A stretch of 64,000 nucleotides of DNA from Kriegella aquimaris (GTDB lineage: Bacteria > Bacteroidota > Bacteroidia > Flavobacteriales > Flavobacteriaceae): the NCBI RefSeq assembly GCF_900103215.1, contig NZ_FNGV01000001.1, positions 930,001 through 994,000 on the forward strand, written 5' to 3'. Below the pieces are notes generated by a model. The model was not told where the DNA came from and ran no database searches. It saw only the letters and a list, made by a program, of their open reading frames with translations. Positions 19,368 through 28,211 of the stretch are shown one piece after another. The translations under genes and the position numbers were made by a program. Each line of letters opens with the position of its first letter. The first letter of the stretch is position 1.

Positions 19368-19423
19368 TGCCTAAAATTTATGCTTAAAAGTTAATTTTAC
19401 AACTAAGCGTAATCATTTTCGGC

Positions 19424-20080
19424 ATGCCAATATACCTAAATAACCTAAAAAACAATCTTCTATTTGAATTCAACCAGAATTTTCAAATTAATGGATTGGA
19501 AGATTTCAGAAAAAGTCTAGAGAAAAACTATTTCTCCGAAATTACCTTTCGTCAATATTCATCCCATAATGAATCGGTGAATTTGGTTGTCGAAATGGAT
19601 TGTAATCTAAGTTTAGTCGAAGTGCTCTATCATTTCAACAAAGGAAACTGGGGTAATTTCAAATCCGGTCAATCAACTTTGATCAACGAAGTCAGGACCC
19701 TTGGTAAATTAAATGATTTCGCTGTCGATATTGAAGAGTTTTCCATTAATCTGAAAGACACTTCCATAATAATTAAAAAGAACTACAATCAAAGCATTCC
19801 TGAACAATTTGAGAACATTTTTGCCAGTATTGGAAGTCATTACGTGCACTTCACTAGAGGGTTGACCGAAATACCTTATGAAATTTATATTTCGGTTTTC
19901 GAAGAAACCGCTGGAAAGTATAGTTCATTGGCCCATGAATTTGACGAGGCAAAGAATGATACCGAAAATGGGTTCTTGAAGTTTTGGGGCATGTATTATG
20001 ACTCTGAAGAAGACGGAGTAATTTATGATTTGGAAAATCTCTGCATTGTCAGTGGAGAACTTTACCTATTGAACCTCTAG
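19424..20080 (+). CDS. Hypothetical protein in the signalling locus
   Basis: I do not recognise this 218-residue soluble, acidic protein. There is no signal peptide or membrane segment. It has many aromatic residues and two apparent halves (about 1-110 and 115-218) of mixed alpha/beta character. It starts at an ATG behind the promoter element shared with the LytTR regulator gene, so it is probably controlled together with that gene. It converges with glyA; a weak hairpin (CAAATTT/AAATTTG, 20108-20128) lies between them. Confidence 0.75.
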   Translation: MPIYLNNLKNNLLFEFNQNFQINGLEDFRKSLEKNYFSEITFRQYSSHNESVNLVVEMDCNLSLVEVLYHFNKGNWGNFKSGQSTLINEVRTLGKLNDFAVDIEEFSINLKDTSIIIKKNYNQSIPEQFENIFASIGSHYVHFTRGLTEIPYEIYISVFEETAGKYSSLAHEFDEAKNDTENGFLKFWGMYYDSEEDGVIYDLENLCIVSGELYLLNL

Positions 20081-20134
20081 ACGTAAATACGCTAAAAATT
20101 CAATAGGCAAATTTCCATACAAAATTTGATAATT

Positions 20135-21409
20135 TTAAGCGTTGAATAACGCTCTTCCATGCATCAACGCATTTACCTTTTTTCGAATAGCCGCTATTCC
20201 ATCAACATTTTCAGGATCTTGAAGCACTTCATCAATAAACGTTACGATTGTAGCCATATCACTTTCTTCCAGACCCCTTGTTGTTATGGCAGCAGTACCA
20301 AACCGAATACCAGAAGTAACGAAGGGTGATTTATCATCAAAGGGAACCATATTCTTGTTAGCCGTAATATCAGCTTCCACCAATGCCTTTTCAGCATCCT
20401 TTCCAGAGATATTCTTGTTCCGAAGATCAATCAACATCATATGGTTATCGGTACCTCCAGATATAATATTGTATCCCTTGGCCACAAAAGCAGCAGCCAT
20501 TGCCGAGGCATTTTTTTTCACCCGCAACATGTAGGCAAGATATTCATCTGATAAGGCTTCTTTAAAAGCAATTGCCTTTGCAGCTATAATATGCTCTAAC
20601 GGTCCGCCCTGATTACCAGGAAATACCGCCAAATCCAACAATGCCGACATTTTTCTTAATTTCCCGTTTTTTAGACGAATACCGAAAGGATTATCAAAAT
20701 CTTCTCCCATCAATATTAACCCCCCTCTAGGGCCACGCAATGTTTTATGGGTTGTTGTAGTAACCACATGACAATGCGGAATAGGATCGTTCAAGATACC
20801 TTTGGCTATAAGCCCTGCCGGGTGTGAAATATCGGCCAAAAGAAGCGCGTCTACACTATCTGCAATTTCTCTGAAGCGCTTGAAATCTATATCTCTAGAA
20901 TATGCAGATGCGCCAGCAATAATCATCTTTGGCTTTTCCTTCTCTGCTATCTCCTGTATTTTATCATAATCAAGTACACCTGTTTCTTTATCAACTCCAT
21001 AAAAAACGGGGTTATACAATCGTCCTGAAAAATTAACGGGAGATCCATGGGTCAAATGTCCACCGTGTGATAGATCAAAACCCAAAATAGTATCCCCTGG
21101 CTGAAGACAAGCATGGTATACCGATGCATTTGCCTGTGATCCAGAATGCGGTTGTACATTTGCATAAGCCGCACCAAAAAGCTCTTTGGCCCTATCTATG
21201 GCCAATTGCTCAACCTTGTCGACCACTTCACATCCTCCGTAATACCGTTTCCCGGGGTACCCCTCTGCATATTTGTTGGTCAGAACCGAACCTGCAGCCT
21301 CCATTACTTGGGGGCTAGTAAAATTCTCAGAGGCAATAAGCTCTATTCCATTGATTTGGCGTTCTTTCTCAGCCTCTATAAGTTCAAAAATTTCGTTGTC
21401 ACGCTGCAT
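20135..21409 (-). CDS. glyA: Serine hydroxymethyltransferase
   Basis: This PLP enzyme interconverts serine and glycine with tetrahydrofolate and supplies one-carbon units. The 424-residue length is typical. Signatures are [20 protein letters not shown], the [15 protein letters not shown] loop, [10 protein letters not shown], and [16 protein letters not shown], which holds the PLP-binding lysine. [14 protein letters not shown] is in the C-terminal domain. It is divergent from fahA with a 112-bp spacer and appears monocistronic. Confidence 0.98.
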   Translation of the reverse strand: MQRDNEIFELIEAEKERQINGIELIASENFTSPQVMEAAGSVLTNKYAEGYPGKRYYGGCEVVDKVEQLAIDRAKELFGAAYANVQPHSGSQANASVYHACLQPGDTILGFDLSHGGHLTHGSPVNFSGRLYNPVFYGVDKETGVLDYDKIQEIAEKEKPKMIIAGASAYSRDIDFKRFREIADSVDALLLADISHPAGLIAKGILNDPIPHCHVVTTTTHKTLRGPRGGLILMGEDFDNPFGIRLKNGKLRKMSALLDLAVFPGNQGGPLEHIIAAKAIAFKEALSDEYLAYMLRVKKNASAMAAAFVAKGYNIISGGTDNHMMLIDLRNKNISGKDAEKALVEADITANKNMVPFDDKSPFVTSGIRFGTAAITTRGLEESDMATIVTFIDEVLQDPENVDGIAAIRKKVNALMHGRALFNA

Positions 21410-21521
21410 ATCTTAGTATTCTGTTAAATGAAGCTGTAAAAGTACAAATTGCCCATCGTTAATTGGAAGAAAAGAATATATTTGATTAAGAATTTATCAA
21501 ACAAAAGTTAACAATTTTGAT

Positions 21522-22817
21522 ATGGCTCCAAACCCAAACGATCCTTCTAAAAAAACTTGGCTTCCTGTGCCTGAAAAATCTGATTTTCCAATTCAGAACA
21601 TTCCATTCGGTGTTTTCCTGACGAGAGACGATATCATTACTATCGGCACGCGAATTGGGGATTTCGCCATTGATCTCGGGGCATTACATCAGCTTGGGTA
21701 TTTTAAAGATATTCCGTTGACCGATGATATCTTTTTACAAGACACCTTGAACGATTTTATTTCGGATGGAAAAAAAACATGGCATTTGGTACGAAACCGT
21801 ATTAGCACCATTTTTGATATTAACAATTTCGAACTCCAGAACAACGAAGATCATATAAAAATCGTATTGTTTGCGATGGAAGAAATAGAGATGCAGGTAC
21901 CCGTTCAAATCGGAGACTACACCGATTTCTATTCAAGCCGTGAACATGCTACGAACGTAGGCTCTATGTTTAGAGATCCCGAAAATGCGCTATTACCCAA
22001 TTGGTCACATCTCCCGGTGGGTTATCACGGAAGAAGTTCATCAATCGTCACTAGTGGTACACCCATTCGCAGGCCCATGGGGCAAACCCTACCGAAAGGT
22101 GCGGAAAAGCCAATCTTCGGTCCTTCCAATTTGGTAGATTTTGAACTGGAAATGGCGTTTATCACGACTGATGCCAATGCTTTGGGAGAGCCCATTCCTA
22201 TCGATGAGGCTGAAGATTACATTTTTGGTATGGTGCTCTTCAATGATTGGAGTGCGCGAGATATTCAAAAATGGGAATATATACCGCTAGGACCATTTTT
22301 ATCAAAGAATTTCGCATCTTCAATGTCTCCTTGGATAATTACAATGGCGGCTTTAGAACCTTTTCGAGTAGAAAGCCCGAAACAAGACCCTCAACCTCTT
22401 CCCTATCTGCAACAACAGCACGGCAACCATAGCTTTGATATTAAATTGGAAGTTGAAATAACTCCTGAGCACAGTGAAGCGACCACGGTCAGCAGATCGA
22501 ATTTCAAGTATATGTATTGGACTATGGCCCAGCAGTTGGCACACCATACGATAAATGGCTGCAAAGTGAACAGCGGAGATTTAATGGGTAGCGGTACAAT
22601 TTCAGGGCCGACTCCTGATTCTTATGGTTCTATGTTGGAGCTTTCTTGGCAGGGCACCAAACCAGTCAAACTGAAGAACGGCCAGCAGCGTAAATTTATT
22701 GAAGACAATGATACCGTAACCCTTAAAGGTTATTGTGAAAAGAATGGCATGAGAATTGGTTTCGGAGAGGTTTCGTCTAAATTACTACCCGTTTTTCAAC
22801 CAAAACCGAAAAAATAG
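21522..22817 (+). CDS. fahA: Fumarylacetoacetase
   Basis: This enzyme hydrolyses fumarylacetoacetate to fumarate and acetoacetate, the last step of tyrosine breakdown. Its 431 residues have an N-terminal SH3-like part (IPFGVFLTRDD, ARIG-like TRIGDFAIDLG), then the catalytic FAH fold. That fold has DFYSSREHATNVGSMFR (catalytic His region), VGYHGRSSSIV, the metal-binding DFELEMAFI and LFNDWSARDIQKWEY, and a GSGTISGP loop. No other tyrosine-degradation gene is adjacent. A perfect -7 box (TATATTTG, 21477-21484) lies upstream. Confidence 0.96.
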   Translation: MAPNPNDPSKKTWLPVPEKSDFPIQNIPFGVFLTRDDIITIGTRIGDFAIDLGALHQLGYFKDIPLTDDIFLQDTLNDFISDGKKTWHLVRNRISTIFDINNFELQNNEDHIKIVLFAMEEIEMQVPVQIGDYTDFYSSREHATNVGSMFRDPENALLPNWSHLPVGYHGRSSSIVTSGTPIRRPMGQTLPKGAEKPIFGPSNLVDFELEMAFITTDANALGEPIPIDEAEDYIFGMVLFNDWSARDIQKWEYIPLGPFLSKNFASSMSPWIITMAALEPFRVESPKQDPQPLPYLQQQHGNHSFDIKLEVEITPEHSEATTVSRSNFKYMYWTMAQQLAHHTINGCKVNSGDLMGSGTISGPTPDSYGSMLELSWQGTKPVKLKNGQQRKFIEDNDTVTLKGYCEKNGMRIGFGEVSSKLLPVFQPKPKK

Positions 22818-22868
22818 CATTTCTCAAACTATTCAAACTATAATTTCCATTCCCGACTAGGGTCAATG

Positions 22869-22889
22869 TAGATAAGATATCTTTATCTA
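22869..22889. repeat. Inverted repeat TAGATAA-N7-TTATCTA
   Basis: Perfect 7-bp arms with a 7-bp centre in the 232-bp gap between fahA and the 23050 lipoprotein gene. It may be an operator or a weak terminator of fahA. Nothing else is seen in the gap. Confidence 0.4.
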
Positions 22890-23049
22890 TTCTCGATTTC
22901 CTGTGATATTGTATACTTCTTAAAACCTATAAATAAAGGTATTTCACCGATTCTATACGATAGTTGGTCCTTTTTCGTTATCAATATGCCCATTTTGGCA
23001 CAACGCTTGAAATTGGCTCCCAAACTTACTCAGGAAAAAACCTATCGTT

Positions 23050-24237
23050 ATGAAAAATTTAGCATTCACATGTATAACCATGTTCCTAATAATTGCTTGT
23101 AGTGGCGTAAAAAAAACACAAGAAGCCATTAATACTGGAGATTACAACAATGCAATCGGTAATTCGCTACAAAATTTAAGAGACAACAAGACAAAAAAAG
23201 CGAACCAACCCTATATCGTCTTACTGGAAGAGGCATTTAAAAAAAATCAAGAGCGGGAATTACAGCATATCGCATTTTTAAAGCAAGATGGTAACCCCGC
23301 AAACTATGAAGCTATTTTTAGCTCATATAATGCCTTGAAACAAATTCAACAACAAATTCGTCCGCTATTACCGCTCCATATCTATGAAGAAAATAGACGT
23401 GCACAATTCAATTTCAAGAATTACGATGACAACATTATTTCGGCAAAACAAGAGCTTTCAAATTATTTATATACCAATGCTACAAGTTTGCTCACCAACG
23501 CCACCCATAAGCAGGATTATAGAAAAGCTTATGAGGACTTCAAATATCTAGAAAAAATAAATCCTGGATACTCCAATACCAAACAAAGAATGGAGGAAGC
23601 CTACACCAAAGGATTAGACTACGTAAAAGTCGTTATGGCCAATCACACGGATCAGATCATACCAGCCAAACTAGAACAAGAGCTACTAAACTTCAACACC
23701 TATGGTCTGAATGACTTATGGACGGAGTACCACAACAATCCGTTGCCGAACATAAATTACGATTATGCCATGGAAGTTTCTTTAAAAGCTATTGACATAT
23801 CACCTGAACAGATTAGTGAGAAACAGATCATTAAAGAGAAGCAGGTCAAAGACGGCTATGAATATGCCCTTGATAATGACGGAAAAGTAGTCAAAGACAG
23901 CCTAGGGAACAAAATAAAAATAGACAAGTTCAAGACTGTGAAATGTAACTTTTATCAGTTTACCCAATATAAAACCGCTCAAGTCTCAGGTGTTGTGAAT
24001 TTTACCGAACTGAACAAACAGCAGCTTGTAAATTCGTATCCGTTGGCCAGTGAATTTAAATTTGAGCACATATATGCCCGGCACGATGGTGATAAAAGGG
24101 CTTTAGAAAATAATTTAATTTCACAATTGGGCCTAGCAGCCATTCCTTTCCCTACTAATGAACAAATGGTTTATGATGCTGGTGAAGATTTGAAATCACG
24201 AATAAAGTCGATAATGACCCAACAGCGTTTTAACTAA
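23050..24237 (+). CDS. Putative lipoprotein, function unknown
   Basis: Its 395 residues start with a lipoprotein signal (MKNLAFTCITMFLIIAC). The N-terminal half is helical and TPR-like (INTGDYNNAIGNSLQNL, DYRKAYEDFKYLEKINPGY). The C-terminal half has a possible beta domain with the repeated-looking DGYEYALDNDGKVVKDSLGNK segment, which resembles strands seen in uncharacterised Bacteroidota envelope proteins. No enzymatic motif is visible. It probably faces the periplasm. It converges with ytxJ with four bases between stops. Confidence 0.78.
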   Translation: MKNLAFTCITMFLIIACSGVKKTQEAINTGDYNNAIGNSLQNLRDNKTKKANQPYIVLLEEAFKKNQERELQHIAFLKQDGNPANYEAIFSSYNALKQIQQQIRPLLPLHIYEENRRAQFNFKNYDDNIISAKQELSNYLYTNATSLLTNATHKQDYRKAYEDFKYLEKINPGYSNTKQRMEEAYTKGLDYVKVVMANHTDQIIPAKLEQELLNFNTYGLNDLWTEYHNNPLPNINYDYAMEVSLKAIDISPEQISEKQIIKEKQVKDGYEYALDNDGKVVKDSLGNKIKIDKFKTVKCNFYQFTQYKTAQVSGVVNFTELNKQQLVNSYPLASEFKFEHIYARHDGDKRALENNLISQLGLAAIPFPTNEQMVYDAGEDLKSRIKSIMTQQRFN

Positions 24238-24241
24238 GCGA

Positions 24242-24637
24242 TTACAAATATTTCCCCAAATCGATATCCGTAATGGCGCCATGTGAGTCATGGGCCACCA
24301 CTACCCCATCTTTGATAACCAATAATTGTGGGGATTGGTGCATAACCTGAAATTTATATCCGACCTCATTGGATACCTCTCGGTAGCGGTGTAGGTCTAA
24401 AAAATATAGATTCATTTCATTTGCCGAAAAATGGTAGTTCTGCTTGAACATGTTCAAAACCATTCGGCTGATACCGCAAGTAGTAGAATGCTTGAAGATT
24501 ACCTGCAGTCTTGTATGTGAATTTTTCTCGATTTCAGGCAACTGTTCCACTGAAACCAGCGGTATCCAAGATACCGATTCCACTTCCTTTTTAGAATCCA
24601 AATTCTTCTTGCCAAACAAACTATCAAATACTCCCAT
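24242..24637 (-). CDS. ytxJ: YtxJ family redox-active protein (bacillithiol system)
   Basis: A 131-residue thioredoxin-fold protein of the YtxJ family. The active-site region is KHSTTCGISRMVLNMF, with a single cysteine in TCGISRM, the family hallmark. LYFLDLHRYREVSNEVG and HQSPQLLVIKDG (cis-Pro region) complete the fold. The family is named for a proposed role in bacillithiol-dependent de-bacillithiolation. Its presence suggests, but does not prove, that this organism makes bacillithiol. It is monocistronic and convergent with the 23050 lipoprotein. Confidence 0.9.
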   Translation of the reverse strand: MGVFDSLFGKKNLDSKKEVESVSWIPLVSVEQLPEIEKNSHTRLQVIFKHSTTCGISRMVLNMFKQNYHFSANEMNLYFLDLHRYREVSNEVGYKFQVMHQSPQLLVIKDGVVVAHDSHGAITDIDLGKYL

Positions 24638-24688
24638 TTTTGTAACTTTAAACTAATAAGTCGAAGGTTTCCTACGGTACTTACAAGC

Positions 24689-24732
24689 TGTCAAATTGTC
24701 TTGTTTTTAAATAAAATAAATGACACTTTGTC
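24689..24732 (+). promoter_or_regulatory. TGTC repeats upstream of clpB
   Basis: Direct repeat TGTC-AAAT-TGTC (24689-24700) and inverted repeat GACA-CTT-TGTC (24722-24732) lie 75-120 bp before the clpB start. No CIRCE element is present. They may be a heat-shock control site, but no regulator is assigned. Confidence 0.35.
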
Positions 24733-24805
24733 TACTCATGGTTCTTGGTAAGATTGTTGACCTTGTTCTTTCAAAAGTAAACAATAACCCTTTAAAACAA
24801 GATAT

Positions 24806-27406
24806 ATGAACTTTAATAATTTTACCACAAAGGCGCAAGAAGCACTGCAACAGGCCCAGCAGCTTGCACAGGAAATGGGCCACCAACAAGTCGAGAATGA
24901 GCATATCTTTAAGGCCATTTGGGAAGTCGATGAAAACGCAACTCCCTTTCTTCTTAAAAAATTAAATGTCAATATTGACTTGCTTAAGCAAATCTTAACG
25001 AAAGAACTTGAAAGTTTCCCTAAAGTCTCAGGTGGTGAAATTATGCTTTCACGTGAAGCTGGAAAAACATTGAATGAAGCAAGCATAATTGCTAAAAAGA
25101 TGGAAGATGAATATGTGTCCATCGAACATTTACTGTTGGCTATATTCAAATCTAAAAGCAAGATATCCCAGATTTTAAAAGATCAAGGGGTTACCGAAAA
25201 ACATTTGAAATCGGCTATTGACGAATTAAGAAAGGGAGGAAAAGTAACTTCCCAAAGCGCAGAAGACACTTATAATTCATTGGACAAATATGCCCGAAAC
25301 CTAAATAAACTGGCCGATAGCGGAAAACTGGATCCCGTAATCGGAAGAGATGAGGAAATTCGGCGTATTCTTCAAATACTCTCGCGAAGAACCAAGAATA
25401 ACCCGATACTGGTCGGTGAACCGGGTACAGGTAAAACTGCCATTGCCGAAGGCTTGGCACATCGCATCATTCAAGGCGACATTCCTGAAAACCTAAAGGA
25501 TAAGGTCATTTATTCTTTGGATATGGGTGCTTTGATTGCAGGAGCCAAGTACAAAGGGGAGTTTGAAGAAAGATTGAAGGCGGTAATTAAAGAAGTAACC
25601 TCCTCTAATGGCGATATTGTACTCTTCATTGACGAAATTCATACTTTAGTGGGTGCCGGTGGTGGTCAAGGTGCCATGGATGCCGCCAATATTTTAAAAC
25701 CCGCTCTAGCACGAGGTGAGTTGCGCGCTATTGGAGCCACCACTTTGGATGAATATCAAAAATATTTTGAAAAGGATAAAGCTTTGGAGCGTCGCTTTCA
25801 AATGGTTGTCGTCGATGAGCCCGACACCGAAAGTGCTATCTCGATTCTTAGAGGTATCAAAGAAAAATATGAGGCCCACCACAAAGTACGAATCAAAGAC
25901 GAGGCGGTTATTGCGGCAGTGGAACTTTCACAACGCTATATTACCAATCGATTCTTACCTGATAAGGCCATCGATTTAATGGATGAAGCGGCTGCCAAAC
26001 TCCGTATGGAAATTAACTCCAAGCCGGAAGAATTGGATGTTCTAGATCGTAAAATAATGCAATTGGAGATTGAAATTGAAGCGATCAAAAGAGAAGACGA
26101 TCAGGCGAAATTAAAATCCCTGAATGCCGATTTGGCTAATTTCAAAGAAGAACGAAACGAACTCTTTGCCAAATGGGAAAGTGAAAAAACCGTAGTCGAC
26201 AATATTCAAAAAACAAAACAGGATATTGAAAACTTTAAATTGGATGCAGAGAGAGCAGAGCGCAATGGCGATTATGGGCAAGTAGCAGAACTTCGCTATG
26301 GAAAAATAAAAGAGGCTCAAGAGAAATTGGAAGTGCTTCAAATTGAACTAGAGCAGCAACAAAATGCGGGAACACTCATTAAGGAAGAAGTCACCAGTGA
26401 GGATATCGCTGAAGTCGTAGCCAAATGGACAGGTATACCGGTCACCAAAATGCTTCAAAGTGAAAAGGAGAAATTATTGCAACTTGAAAAAGTTTTACAC
26501 AAAAGGGTAGTAGGTCAAGATGAGGCCATTCAGGCCGTCTCGGATGCGATTCGGAGAAGCAGGGCAGGACTTCAAGATACCAAACGCCCAATAGGCTCCT
26601 TTTTATTTTTAGGTACTACAGGGGTCGGTAAAACCGAACTGGCCAAAACACTGGCCGCCTATCTTTTCGATGATGAAAATGCCATGACAAGAATCGATAT
26701 GAGCGAATACCAAGAAAGGCATTCCGTAAGTCGATTGGTAGGTGCACCTCCAGGATATGTAGGTTATGATGAAGGCGGACAATTGACCGAAGCGGTGAGA
26801 AGAAGACCTTACTCCGTCGTACTTTTAGATGAAATTGAAAAAGCACATCCTGATGCTTTCAACATTCTGCTACAAGTATTGGATGAAGGGCGGCTTACCG
26901 ACAATAAAGGTCGGGTAGCTGATTTCAAGAATACCATCATTATAATGACCAGTAACATGGGTAGCCACATCATTCAAGAAAAATTTGAGGATACCGATGA
27001 TATTCATGGTGCTGCCGAAGTAGCCCGGGTAGAAGTACTCGGTTTACTGAGAAAGACTATAAAGCCCGAATTTTTGAACCGTATCGACGATATTATAATG
27101 TTTACGCCATTAAACATGGAGAATATTACACAAATTGTAAGACTGCAACTAGACCAATTGAAAAAAGTGGTCGCAAAGCAGCATATTACAATTGATGCAA
27201 CCGAAGAAGCGGTATCATATTTAGCTAAAAAGGGGTATGACCCCATGTATGGCGCTCGCCCAATAAAAAGGGTTATTCAAAAAGAGGTATTGAATAATCT
27301 GTCAAAAGAACTCTTGGGCGGTAAATTAAAGACCGACAGTATAGTGTTAATAGATTCGTTCGATGACGCGTTAGTCTTCAGAAACGAAAATGAATTGGTC
27401 GAATAG
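24806..27406 (+). CDS. clpB: ATP-dependent disaggregase ClpB
   Basis: A hexameric AAA+ chaperone that rescues aggregated proteins together with DnaK. Its 866 residues comprise the Clp N domain (1-150), AAA-1 with Walker [10 protein letters not shown] (about 205) and [14 protein letters not shown], and the coiled-coil M domain (about 410-530) that separates ClpB from ClpA/ClpC. AAA-2 has GTTGVGKTE (about 610), the pore loop region [13 protein letters not shown] and [13 protein letters not shown], followed by the C-terminal domain ([15 protein letters not shown]). It is monocistronic, ended by a strong hairpin. TGTC repeats upstream may give heat control. Confidence 0.98.
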   Translation: MNFNNFTTKAQEALQQAQQLAQEMGHQQVENEHIFKAIWEVDENATPFLLKKLNVNIDLLKQILTKELESFPKVSGGEIMLSREAGKTLNEASIIAKKMEDEYVSIEHLLLAIFKSKSKISQILKDQGVTEKHLKSAIDELRKGGKVTSQSAEDTYNSLDKYARNLNKLADSGKLDPVIGRDEEIRRILQILSRRTKNNPILVGEPGTGKTAIAEGLAHRIIQGDIPENLKDKVIYSLDMGALIAGAKYKGEFEERLKAVIKEVTSSNGDIVLFIDEIHTLVGAGGGQGAMDAANILKPALARGELRAIGATTLDEYQKYFEKDKALERRFQMVVVDEPDTESAISILRGIKEKYEAHHKVRIKDEAVIAAVELSQRYITNRFLPDKAIDLMDEAAAKLRMEINSKPEELDVLDRKIMQLEIEIEAIKREDDQAKLKSLNADLANFKEERNELFAKWESEKTVVDNIQKTKQDIENFKLDAERAERNGDYGQVAELRYGKIKEAQEKLEVLQIELEQQQNAGTLIKEEVTSEDIAEVVAKWTGIPVTKMLQSEKEKLLQLEKVLHKRVVGQDEAIQAVSDAIRRSRAGLQDTKRPIGSFLFLGTTGVGKTELAKTLAAYLFDDENAMTRIDMSEYQERHSVSRLVGAPPGYVGYDEGGQLTEAVRRRPYSVVLLDEIEKAHPDAFNILLQVLDEGRLTDNKGRVADFKNTIIIMTSNMGSHIIQEKFEDTDDIHGAAEVARVEVLGLLRKTIKPEFLNRIDDIIMFTPLNMENITQIVRLQLDQLKKVVAKQHITIDATEEAVSYLAKKGYDPMYGARPIKRVIQKEVLNNLSKELLGGKLKTDSIVLIDSFDDALVFRNENELVE

Positions 27407-27450
27407 ACACCTTACTTTGATTTCAATTAAGTTAGATTTTTAGTTTTTTA

Positions 27451-27481
27451 GGGCATCCACAATCTGGATGCCCTTTTTTTA
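27451..27481 (+). terminator. clpB terminator
   Basis: A perfect 9-bp GC-rich stem GGGCATCCA / TGGATGCCC with a 5-base loop, followed by eight T. Confidence 0.93.
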
Positions 27482-27488
27482 TCAAGAA

Positions 27489-27530
27489 TATATACCATGC
27501 AGTATATAGATTTTTTATATTCGTATAAAA
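27489..27530. promoter_or_regulatory. Two inverted repeats, candidate TetR operators
   Basis: TATATAC-N6-GTATATA (27489-27508) and TTTTATA-TTCG-TATAAAA (27513-27530) lie immediately before the TetR-type gene, a usual position for autoregulatory operators. Both have perfect 7-bp arms. Confidence 0.55.
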
Positions 27531-27539
27531 TTGATCCTC

Positions 27540-28136
27540 ATGACTACCAAAGCCGAAAGAACTACCGCCTATATTATTGAGACTGTTGCCCCGATTTTTA
27601 ATAAACTTGGCTATGTAGGCACAAGTATGAGCGATCTCACGAAGGCCACGGGACTGACTAAAGGTGCCCTTTACGGCAATTTCGAGAACAAAGAGGCACT
27701 AGCGCTTTCAGCCTTTGAATATAACAGCAAACGTCTGCTAAAGGCCATTGATGATCAGCTCGATACAAAAGGGACTTCTATGGACAAGCTATTTGCCCTC
27801 ACCAAATTTTATCGAAACTACGATGTTTTCACACTAGAAATGGGTGGCTGTCCTATTTTGAACGTTGGCGTCGACGCTCAAAACAATAATCGATTATTGG
27901 CGGCAGCAGTAAAGGAAACCTTAAAAACTATAGAGGGAAAAATTGCATTGGTTCTTGAAAATGGGGCCAAAAACAACGAACTTAATCTTCCTGTTACCCC
28001 GTTACAGTTCGCCAAACAGTTTTATACCATGATTCAAGGTGCGATTGCGGGGGCCACTATAACCAAAGACCGCAAATACTTGGTAAACACAGTGGCTTAT
28101 CTTGAGGTACTGATGAAACGCGAATTAAAAAAATAG
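27540..28136 (+). CDS. TetR/AcrR family transcription regulator
   Basis: A 198-residue one-component regulator. The N-terminal helix-turn-helix covers about 23-55 (GYVGTSMSDLTKATGLTKGAL then YGNFENKEAL), the classic TetR pattern. The C-terminal ligand domain contains GGCPILNVGVDA and resembles the TetR C-terminal type often paired with oxidoreductases. The frame opens nine bases earlier at a TTG, but the ATG at 27540 gives the usual start. No effector or transport gene is adjacent, so its target outside its own promoter is unknown. Confidence 0.9.
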   Translation: MTTKAERTTAYIIETVAPIFNKLGYVGTSMSDLTKATGLTKGALYGNFENKEALALSAFEYNSKRLLKAIDDQLDTKGTSMDKLFALTKFYRNYDVFTLEMGGCPILNVGVDAQNNNRLLAAAVKETLKTIEGKIALVLENGAKNNELNLPVTPLQFAKQFYTMIQGAIAGATITKDRKYLVNTVAYLEVLMKRELKK

Positions 28137-28211
28137 GTCCTTCTATTTTTCAAAACTACGGGTTGAATTGAAAAAGTAGGTGATATTTCAAATGTCAATA
28201 AGGGTTATTCA

